From Gautieria morchelliformis (Eukaryota > Basidiomycota > Agaricomycetes > Gomphales > Gomphaceae): a stretch of DNA of 64,000 nucleotides. How positions within the stretch are numbered: the first letter of the stretch is position 1; each line of letters opens with the position of its first letter. The notes below the pieces were generated by a model that ran no database searches, was not told the DNA's origin, and worked only from the letters and a program-made list of their open reading frames with translations. Of this stretch, positions 55,665 through 64,000 are shown piece by piece. The position numbers and the translations under genes were made by a program. The stretch is taken from positions 211,380 to 275,379 of the forward strand of contig WHVA01000096.1 in the NCBI GenBank assembly GCA_015179125.1, read 5' to 3'.

Positions 55665-55922
55665 CTAGGTGGGTACCCGCGCTCGCGAACGGGTCACGTG
55701 ACCGCTGCGCCAGCGCAGGGTTGAGCGCTGGAGCCCGCGAACCGCCAGGGGCTCGCGGCTGCGCCGCTCGCGCTCCAGGTTCACGCTGGTCTGCCGGTCA
55801 CGTGACCGCTGCGCAGCGTTGGTGCTCGCGGCTGTGCCGCTCGCCGCTGACATAATTTTTACGTAATATTATTTATAAGCGGCGCCCACAACCTCCCACC
55901 GTGCTACTTTCACCTATAGGAA
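55665..55922 (-). mobile_element. Helitron H3, 258-bp miniature element
   Basis: Wedged between H4 and H2. Minus-strand 5' end TCCTATAGG at 55921, 3' end CTAG at 55668-55665 with 7 nt before a weak hairpin. About 120 bp of its 5' part match the right edge of the window (63880-64000, the 5' region of H1), including tttacgtaatattattt and gcgcccacaacctcccacc. No coding capacity. Confidence 0.7.
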
Positions 55923-55933
55923 CTAGGTGGGTA

Positions 55934-55950
55934 CCCGCGCTTCGCGCGGG
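55934..55950 (-). other. Helitron 3' hairpin of H2
   Basis: cccgcgc-ttc-gcgcggg, identical to the hairpin of H1, 7 nt from CTAG. Confidence 0.85.
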
Positions 55951-56344
55951 GGTGTAGGTCAAACGCATCAGTAAGGTCAAGTGCATTGTGGCAAATAAAA
56001 AGCATCATGCAAATTATTTATCATGAATCATGTATGCCCCCCTGGAACAGCCGAACATGCAGACCTCCCTCTTGACCTCTGGGATGGCTTTCCCAGCGAC
56101 TCTAGACATGAAAGTGGTGATAGTATTGACTGAATCATCAGAGATTATAAGATTGCGCCTATTGTCATAATCCACAGGTTTCAAAGCTTGTGCATTGTGA
56201 AATAGATCCAATAATGACCTTGGGGATCCTGAATTTTGACAATGTGGTTATATGGATATGCCAGCTGATCCTCCAGTGACACTCTCACAGAACCAGAAAC
56301 AATACCAAATCAGAAATGGGGGGAGACCCAAAGTGCAGTTGGAT

Positions 56345-57060
56345 AGCATGTCCTCACACAAAATGTGTCCTCACAGGTAACATGTCCTCACAGGTAGCGT
56401 GTCCTCACAGGTAGCGTATCCCCACATGTAATGTGTCCTCACACGTAACGTGTCCCCACAGGTAGCGTGTCCCCAAACGTAACGTGTCCTCACAGGTAGC
56501 GTGTCCCCAAACGTAACGTGTCCTCACAGGTAGCATGTCCTCACAGGTAGCGTGTCCTCACAGGTAGCGTGTCCTCACAGGTAGCGTGTCCTCACAGGTA
56601 GCGTGTCCTCACAGGTAGCGTGTCCCCACACGTAACATGTCCTTACAGGTAGCTCCCCACACGTAACGTGTCCTCACAGGTAGCGTGTCTTCACAGGTAG
56701 CGTGTCCCCACCGGTAGCGTGTCCCCACATGTAACGTGTCCCCACTGGTAGCGTGTCCTCACACGTAATGTGTCCCCACACATAACATGTCCCACATGTA
56801 ACGTGTCCTCACAGGTAGCATGTCCTCACACGTAATGTGTCCTCACAGGTAGCGTGTCCCCACACGTAACGTGTCCCCACAGGTAGTGTGTCCCCAAACG
56901 TAACGTGTCCCCACAGGTAGCATGTCCTCACACGAAAGGTGTCCCCACACATAACGTGTCCTCACAGGTAGCATGTCCCCACACATAATGTTTCCCCACA
57001 TGTAATGTGTCCTCACAGGTAGCGCGTCCCCACAGGTAGTGCGTCCTCACACATATCAGG
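56345..57060. repeat. Minisatellite, 17-bp unit (inside H2)
   Basis: More than 35 copies of gtagcgtgtcctcacag and variants over about 700 bp, some runs perfect. The unit resembles the 18-bp unit in H4. Confidence 0.9.
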
Positions 57061-57474
57061 GACATGTATCAGTATCTATTTTGTGACATATGTTGTCATT
57101 AATTTTAGCAAAGTCAGGATAATTCATTGATATCTATATTTATTTTTTGACAAAAGATAAAAAAAAAACACTACATTAAAACAGAAGTTGTTATTAACTT
57201 TAGCAAAGTCAGAATAAGTTATTGATATCTATTTGCGAAAAAATATCAAAAAAACATACAGGATATTTAAGTTGGCTGTTATTAAGGTTAGGAAGTTAGA
57301 TTTATTGATTTCTATCTGCGGAAAAATAACAAAAAAATGTACAGGATATTTAAGTTGGCTATTATTAAGGTTAGCAAGTTAGGTGTATTGATAGCAATTT
57401 GCGAAAAAATATCAAAAAATATACAGGACATTGAAGCAGAAGGTGGTGTCAAGTCACAGCCAAAGAAGCCCAGG

Positions 57475-57580
57475 GACACACAGAAAGACACCCAGAGACA
57501 CACAGAAAGACACCCAGAGACACACAGAAAGACACCCAGAGACACACAGAAAGACACCCAGAGACACACAGAAAGACACC
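57475..57580. repeat. 22-bp tandem repeat (inside H2)
   Basis: About five near-perfect copies of acacagaaagacacccagag plus two bases. Open frames across it are a by-product of the repeat. Confidence 0.9.
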
Positions 57581-57911
57581 AAGACCCCAGCCAAAGCAGT
57601 AGTAAGCCCACCACAGCCAGAACACAGGAGGACACCAGTGGGGAGTGCGGTTCTGCAGCATCGCTCTCTTTATACCAAGCGAAGGGTCGTGCACGGACCA
57701 CTCGCGTATGGTCGCGAACCGGTCACGTGACCTGGAACGCTGCTGCGCAGCGTTTGTAGCTCGCGGCTGCACCACTCGGCGCTGACCTAAACAGACCGGG
57801 GGCTCGCGGCTGCGCCGCTCGCGCGCTCCGCTGACAAACTAATGACCAAGCATTGGTCAGCGGGCCCACAACCACCCACCCCCCGCGTTTAACTCTTAGA
57901 CTAGGTGGATA

Positions 57912-57928
57912 CCCGCGCTTCGCGCGGG
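57912..57928 (-). other. Helitron 3' hairpin of H1
   Basis: cccgcgc-ttc-gcgcggg, 7 nt from CTAG; rolling-circle termination signal by analogy with known Helitrons. Confidence 0.85.
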
Positions 57929-58062
57929 GGTGCAAGTCAAACGCGTCAGTAAGGTCAAACACATCAGTAAGTCTAATGCATCGGTAAGTCTAACATATCA
58001 GTAAGGTCAAGTGCATTGGGGAAAATCAAAGTAATCAATTTGCATCAAGTAGATATCAGAAA

Positions 58063-61000
58063 TCAAGGAGCTCTAAGTAATACATCTTTATATACAATGT
58101 TGGTTGTGTTCAAACCCTCCTCAAGCAAGACCTTCACTTTGTTCCAGCTTGTTCCCCTTGAAACACCAACGTACAACTGACCATGTCCAAACACTGGATA
58201 TCTCAGGTCCAGCCCAACCGTACCCAAAGACTGTCCCTGAGACTTGTTGATGGTCATTGCAAATGCCACACGCACTGGAAACTGTCTCCTCTGCAGCACA
58301 AATGGTAATTCCCCTCTGATGGTGAAATGGTGATCCTGGGGATGAAAGCAGTATTTCCTGCACGTGGACCTGAGATGATCCTGACCTCCAACACTCTATT
58401 CCTCATCCTCACCAACCGCAACCTTGTCCCATTGCATAGTCCTTGCTTCTTATCCAAATTGCGCAACATCATCAGAGGCACTCCAGGCTTGACTTCCAAG
58501 TGAGCAGGAGGAAGACTGCCCATCTCTATGGAATTCAGATACTCCACAAGATACTGCTCTGCAAAGTCGGTTTCCTTGACAGAATCTGCACAGTGGAAGA
58601 CCTGAGCATCACCTGGAAACTGCCTCAACACCATGGAATTGATCTCATTGACCTCAATATTTCTGGGACAGAGTATGGCCCGCTCCAAGAAATAATTGTC
58701 CTGGGCAGGGATTGCATTGCCAATGCCAGGGTATATTTCCTGGATCAGCTCTGCAATTCCAGGGCCACAAACCATGTGTTGAGGGAGTGAGAGCGTATGA
58801 TCTAGTGGGAGATCCTTTCCCTGACCCACATTCTGCAGCCATTCTGCAAACCTGGCTCTGTCAGGGTCATTTCTCACCCGCATGTTCTCTGTCAGATGGA
58901 GGACCTTGATCTTTGGCCACAGATATGACTTCTGAAGGGTAGCTCCCACGATATCCTCCTTGGAGCCTTTGGGGACAATTGGGAGAGTCTGCTGAAAGTC
59001 ACCTCCAAAGGCAACCGTGATGCCACCAAAGGGTCGGTCAGGCTGGTCAAGGAAATCCCTCAGTGTCCTGTCAATGGCCTCTATGGCATGGCGATGCTGC
59101 ATTGCAGCCTCATCCCAAATGATGAGCCTGGCCAGTCTCAGCATATCAGCCTGGTCAGAGTTCTTTTTGATGGAGGAGAGAGAGCCCTCATGGACAGGAA
59201 TTGGAATTCCAAGCATGCTGTGAGAGGTTGTCCCATTAGTGAGGATAAGTGCAGCCATTGCAGATGAGGCTACAGCAAGCACAATGAGACTCCGCTCTAC
59301 AGGAGTGGATTAGGGTGTTCCATGTGAATGATTTCCCAGCGCCTCCTGAGCCAGCGACGAAAAACATTTGTCCATTAGGTTTCCCCTGAGCATCTATGTC
59401 CAGTGCCGACCGTAATATCTGATCATGCGCAGACCTTTGCCCCTCATTCAGCTTGGGAACCTCCTCATCAGCCATCTGCCTCTCTTGAACAGGGTCATAG
59501 TCCCTCTGCTCAGCTATGAACCTGTTTCCAATCAGGACCTCCCACTCACCTACCACCCGAGGCATATCTTTAAAGCTGCTCAAGGACATTCCATTACGCT
59601 GAAGGAGTTTATCCAAGAGAAAGAGGCCAAAATCATAGACCTGATCATCCTGTGGCTCTTGGATATTGTGTCTGGTTTGGAGCCGATGTCTGAGATCATC
59701 ACATATGTGCTCCTTGAAGCCGTCCCATAGTCTGTCAGGTTGTGAGGGAATGCAATGACCAAGGATGGTGGCAAAGAGATGTCTGAGCTGAGCACCTGTT
59801 TTCATGCCACTGGCTTCCTGGAGACACAACCTCCACTCCTGATCATCCTCCAGAAGTCCCCTGGCAAGACAGGCCTCCTTGTAAGTAGCACATTGTATGC
59901 CATCCACCGTCCTAAGCTCCTCAAAGGATCTGGCCCCTTGACCACCGTGAGGAGAGTGCGCAAATAAAATCTCTCTCCTGATTTTGGGCTTGCAAAGTGA
60001 AGGCGTCCAATGCTATATCCCCTTTGACGTGGTGTCCATACCCTTTCCTCTTTTTGCCAGGTAAAATGCTCAGGAAAATCCACATAGAGCACATCGCGTG
60101 CATGAGGGTAGGCAGCATTGGCCTCAAAGTAAGCCATGAGCGCTGTCTTTGACCCCTCGACCCTGTTCATGATGGTGAGCGGATCAGCATCAGGATTGAA
60201 AACGACTGATTGCTGGTCTTTTTCATGGACTGGGAGTGCCATGACTGCAGGCACCTGGGTGTGGATTTCCCGCTCCAGCAACCTCCAACAGGCCTCATGA
60301 GCACTGACATAGCGAGCGTCCAGGTACTTCTTTATCTCATCATGGTCGACACCAAACTCCATCGTGGTCCGATCGTGGCCCTTGTATAGATACTTGTGGA
60401 TATACTTGACGCACCTCACACTGAAGGTGAATTCAAGGTTGATGTGACACCGGAGTTTGAGCAAGAGCAGAGAGAGTATGGCACAACCCATCTGTTGTCC
60501 AGCATGTCACCTCTGACATTGTGCAGCCTTCCATCATTGCGACGACGATATTTTGGATATCCATCTACATTCACAACGGTCTCCTCACAGAATGGCTTTG
60601 GGAAGCCTTTCTTGCACTTGCCATTTTCCATGCAGGGTGCGTTTGGATTCATTTGTCCACTGGGACCATGTGTCATCAGCTCACAGACCAACTGGTAGAG
60701 GACAGGATGTGTCTCTGGATCAGGGAACTCTGCTGAAATCATAGAATCCACCTCATGTGGATGTTTGACCTTGGACTCCCTATCGAACCAGGTAAGCAGG
60801 TGCATGTGTGGGAGCCCCCTCTTCTGGAATTCAATAGTGTGAACGCGAGCGACAGTTTCTCCAAAGATCTTGTCCTTGACGATCAAGTCAATGAGGTATT
60901 TCTTTTTGAGGTGAAACACCCGCGACACCAGGTCAGGTCTGTCCTGAGCAGTTTGTCCAGGGAGCAACTCGGCCACTATCTCATCCCACTTTGGATTGGC

Positions 61001-62220
61001 AGTCATGGTAATAAATAAATCAGGGGGACCCTTCTTTGTTGCAATGGCCAGGGAGTTCTGGCAGTTTTGATTCATGTCCCGTGTACTTCCTTGAAATGTC
61101 GCAGGCAGAATGACTTTTATGCCCAAGCTGTTTGCATCTCCCATGTCATTGTCCAAGCCTCCATATGAATCTACCATTTGGTTATACTGCTCAGCACGCA
61201 GAGTGTGTTGATTGGCCCTGATCCACCTCAGTCTGCTTTTCTCTGCAGCAGCCCAGGAGTCTACAATGTACTGCTGGAACAATTTGCCACCACGCAGGAG
61301 TGTTGTAGGTTCTCTCACTCTCTGGAACAGACGATACGCATGGTACTGTATTTGGGTGACCTGTGTCCGTCTGTTTGGATTGGGATTGGCCTGCAGAGCA
61401 CGCTCTGGCTCATGATAAGGAATACCTGGTTCCCATCCCAACTCTCCCTTGGGAAAGAGCAAGACATAGTGCAGAGAGGCATAGTTTGCATTGGTATCCA
61501 ATACCCTTCTGAAAGGTCCACCTCTGAGCTGGACAATAATATCCCTAGGTTCAGGGTCGATGCCATCTCCAGGAAGAACAACTGCAATCTCATCTGCAGT
61601 TGGGACATTATATCTCCTAGGATCCCTGTGTGCCCTGTATGTGAGCCTTGCCTGGATGTCACCATTCTGTTCTTGAGCTCTGAGCCTCTCAGCTGCTTGT
61701 TTATATATGCGCACATGAGGATTGCATAGCAGGAGCATTTCCTGCAAGTCTCCCATGATAGTTGGAGACAGACGCTCATTACGATTTTTTCTCTTTGCCA
61801 AAGCCAGTGCAGGATCATATATGTAAAGCTGGGCATACTTTGGATCGTCTTCATTGTCAGGGAGGAGAGAGCCATGGAGATGATACAGTTCACCCTGTAG
61901 CTTGAGCACATATGGACCACGACCCTCCCGAAGCAAATCTTGGTCAAAGTTGGCCCCCACAGAAGTGAATGCAAATGCAGCATTATACTGCCTGATATTC
62001 TGGCGAAATCCTTTTGCCTCAGGGTCCTGGCCTTCTAAAGCTGTTTCAACGGCTGAGGGGGCTCTGGCAGGTCTTCCAGCTGCACCTTTCCTTCCATACA
62101 GCAATCACCAAATCTGGGCCGCACATTTGAGGATTTCTGCAGACGTTCTGCCCTCCAGTGTAATGCTCCACAGTCAGGGCAGGGAATAACCATGGGACCC
62201 AAATCATGACGCTGCACATC
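58063..62220 (-). CDS. Helitron Rep-helicase (RepHel); several single-base frame breaks
   Basis: Rolling-circle transposase. Order from the N-terminus: zinc-ribbon-like CPDCGALHW, the Helitron N domain ([55 protein letters not shown]), and the Rep core with the HUH motif [15 protein letters not shown]. Next is [15 protein letters not shown] with the paired catalytic tyrosines, then the PIF1-like helicase: [16 protein letters not shown] (Walker A), LIIWDEAAM (Walker B), [12 protein letters not shown] and TINKSQGQS. It ends KDVLLRAP. Frame breaks lie at about 62037, 60470, 59934, 59285 and 58311; each needs one base, three of them clearly in homopolymers. If these are read errors the gene is intact, about 1390 residues. 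The HUH and helicase motifs are all present. Confidence 0.88.
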
Positions 62221-62233
62221 TGCCTCAATTATT

Positions 62234-63055
62234 CTAGAGCACCAAGTGGAAAGGAGGAGGAGGTCGCTGAGGACGCTGCCGAGGTACAGGGAGCGGCTGA
62301 GGAGGTGCAGGGAGCGGCTGAGGAGGTTCAGGGAGTGGCTGGGGAGGCTGAGGAGGTGCAGGGAGCGGCTGAGGAGGTGCAGGGAGTCGCTGAAGAGGCC
62401 GCAAAAGTGCAGGGAGTAGCGGCGGCATTGGTCTTATTGCATTGGCCTGAGCACGCAATGCTGCCACTCCTGCAGAACCTACTACAGGAGGTCTAGGAGC
62501 TGGTTGTACAGGTGCTTGCCTGTGTCTTCCCAAGGGCTGTGCTGGGATAGGCAGTATCCCAGCAGCCTGAGCACGCAAATCTGCCACCACTGTAGAGCCT
62601 ACCACCGGATGTCCAATTCCAGCTGCCTGAGCACGCAACTGAGCAATAGCCGCTGAACCTACTACGGGAGCAGGCTGTACAGGGTCTGGCCTATTTCTTC
62701 TCAGGGGCTGTAATGGTGGGATAACTGCTAACTGTGCACGAAGGGCTGCCACCTGCTCTCCAGGACTGAGATTAGGAGGACGCGATGGTCCTGCAAGCAT
62801 AGGAGGACGTGATGGCCCGGCCACAGGTTGTTGAAAAGGATCAGCGACATTGCTTCTAGGAGGAGGGTGGGGGATGGCAAAAGGCTGTGGTGGAGGGGGT
62901 GGCTGGTCCTGAGCTCTGACAGCAGCAGCAGCAAGTGCACGCGCTCTCCGATCAGTGGGCGACGTCATGTGACCCTCCTGCTCCTCCCTCGCCCTTTCAC
63001 GCTCCTGCTGACGATTTCTCTCTGGAGTAGATGGATCCCTGAGAAATGCAGGCAT
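62234..63055 (-). CDS. Pro-rich N-terminal protein or exon of Helitron H1
   Basis: Starts MPAFLRDPSTPERNRQQERE at 63055, 273 residues to the stop at 62234. A central part repeats a unit with VVGS, then V/I-A-x-LRAQAxGI, three clear times plus one weaker. The C-terminal quarter is a tandem QPLPAPP repeat ending PFHLVL. It lies directly upstream of RepHel on the same strand; with an indel or short intron the two could be one polypeptide. Function unknown. Confidence 0.5.
   Translation of the reverse strand: MPAFLRDPSTPERNRQQERERAREEQEGHMTSPTDRRARALAAAAVRAQDQPPPPPQPFAIPHPPPRSNVADPFQQPVAGPSRPPMLAGPSRPPNLSPGEQVAALRAQLAVIPPLQPLRRNRPDPVQPAPVVGSAAIAQLRAQAAGIGHPVVGSTVVADLRAQAAGILPIPAQPLGRHRQAPVQPAPRPPVVGSAGVAALRAQANAIRPMPPLLPALLRPLQRLPAPPQPLPAPPQPPQPLPEPPQPLPAPPQPLPVPRQRPQRPPPPFHLVL
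62260..62410 (-). repeat. Coding minisatellite, QPLPAPP repeat
   Basis: About seven copies of a 21-bp unit gaggaggtgcagggagcggct (plus strand gaggaggtgc then agggagcggct), some of 15 or 18 bp. Confidence 0.8.
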
Positions 63056-64000
63056 AAGCTTAGGGGAACAATCAAGCTACCACAATTCAACTTACATTTG
63101 CAAGCAGATGCAGCTGTTGTTAATTTTTCTTGGGCAAAGTCAGGGGAATTTATTAATTTCTAATTAAAATAAAATAAATAAATGTCAGATGGCTCACACC
63201 AGAGCACAGAGAAATATATACGTACCAAGGATGGGACTGAGATTTGTTTGTTAGGCAAAGTCAAGGGAATTTATGATTTTCTATTTAAAATAAAATAAAT
63301 GTCAGATGGCTCACAGCAGACCAAAGAGAAATATATACGTACCAAGGAAGGGACGGGGAAATTGTTTGATGAAAATATCCAAGTCTTCTTCGGCTATCCA
63401 ACTGGAATAATTCCAGTAAAAGGTCTTGGTCCTGGTCCTGGTCCTGGGGAGATGTCTTCTTCAGCCACCAGTAGTGCAAGTCAACACTAAGAGAACTGCA
63501 ATGCAATTGTGGCTCCCTCTAAGGCAGCCTGGGATGACTACCTGGCTCCTTAGCAGAGAAAAAGCTGCCCCACTGAAGAGGTCAACCCCAATAGTTCACT
63601 GCAGAGATCTCCCTGGAAGAGATCTTTTGTGTTCTACACTATAATCTTTTGTGTTCTACACTATATAGGCTATCTATTAATTCACTCTCACGCAATTTTA
63701 TTCTATCTAGTGGGCAGAGAGGAGAGGAGGGTGGTGGTGGAGTGCGCAGACGCGGCTGCGCAGCGTTCTGCCAGCGCGTTGTGCCAGCTCAGCGCAGGGT
63801 TGAGCGCTGGAGCCGGAAGATCGGCGTGAACCGCCAGGAGCTCGCGGCTGCGCCGCTCGCGCTCCAGGTTCACGCCGGTCTGCCGGGCACGTGACCGCTG
63901 CGCAGCGTTGGTGCTCGCGGCTGCGCCGCTCGCCGCTGACATAAGTTTTACGTAATATTATTTGTAAGCGCGCCCACAACCTCCCACCATGCTGCTTTCA
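63056..64000 (-). other. 5' region of Helitron H1
   Basis: Noncoding leader. Two copies of a segment containing aatttatgattttctatttaaaataaaataaatgtcagatggctcaca (broken into shorter blocks at 63120-63200 and 63250-63310). From 63720 on it is GC-rich with the inverted module ctcgcggctgcgccgctcgc, shared with H3 and H2. Confidence 0.6.

Larger units (their letters stand above)
55923..57900 (-). mobile_element. Helitron H2, non-autonomous (1978 bp)
   Basis: Minus-strand 5' end TCTAAGAG at 57900; 3' end CTAG at 55926-55923 with a perfect 7-bp-stem hairpin at 55934-55950. The 3' subterminal sequence (tcaaacgcatcagtaaggtcaa) matches that of H1. Interior: a 17-bp minisatellite, AT-rich repeats around 57080-57420 and a 22-bp tandem repeat. 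No Rep-helicase sequence recognised. Confidence 0.75.
57901..64000 (-). mobile_element. Helitron H1, putatively autonomous; 5' end just beyond the window
   Basis: 3' end CTAG at 57904-57901 followed by T on the minus strand; hairpin at 57912-57928. Encodes Rep-helicase (58063-62220) and a Pro-rich protein upstream (62234-63055). The right edge of the window matches the 5' end of H3 up to about ten bases short of its TC, so the full element should be about 6.1 kb. Confidence 0.85.

Noticed and set aside
56345..57060. CRISPR-like array
   Set aside because: Units of 17 bp are contiguous with no unique spacers; it is a minisatellite inside a eukaryotic Helitron.
57312..57759. Open frames of 130-140 codons on both strands
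   Set aside because: They arise from the 22-bp tandem repeat and encode only a periodic peptide.

Overview
The window is nuclear DNA of a filamentous basidiomycete, most likely an Agaricomycete. This rests on dense short introns (about 45-65 bp, GT-AG), closely packed genes on both strands, a DUF6533-type membrane protein and a nest of Helitrons. No database search was possible, so species is not assigned. All exon boundaries were worked out by eye from splice signals and family alignments held in memory.

Region 1 (about 1-38980) is gene-rich and mostly housekeeping: 40S ribosomal protein uS17, a PPZ-type Ser/Thr phosphatase, a DMT/SLC35F-like transporter, mitochondrial ribosomal protein bL36m, dihydrofolate reductase, a Ser/Thr-rich single-pass membrane protein, an EED-like WD40 protein (PRC2), an SGT1 co-chaperone, the succinate dehydrogenase iron-sulfur subunit, an MSG5-like dual-specificity phosphatase, a 987-residue coiled-coil protein, an SHB17-like histidine phosphatase, VPS18, CGR1, a SEC39-domain protein, a large disordered protein and an intronless ArsB-like permease. 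Several genes are head to head with 40-220 bp between start codons. The only clear transposon debris here is a tyrosine-recombinase relic with a dispersed repeat, around 14-17.4 kb.

Region 2 (about 39000-51770) is accessory: a non-LTR RNase H relic, a 110-bp relic of a DEAH-box splicing helicase, two tandem CorA-like transporters, a DUF6533 membrane protein, a small membrane-anchored hypothetical protein and a large protein ending in a kinase-like domain.

Region 3 (51996 to the right edge) is a head-to-tail array of four Helitron elements, all on the minus strand. Each 3' end has a GC-rich hairpin exactly 7 nt before CTAG, and each is abutted by a 5' TC end of the next element. The rightmost copy carries a nearly complete Rep-helicase gene. 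The others are non-autonomous and filled with minisatellites; one is only 258 bp.

A cross-cutting observation: otherwise good reading frames (dual-specificity phosphatase, SEC39, Rep-helicase, tyrosine recombinase) are broken by single missing bases, nearly always in short homopolymers. This suggests base-call errors in the assembly as much as gene decay.
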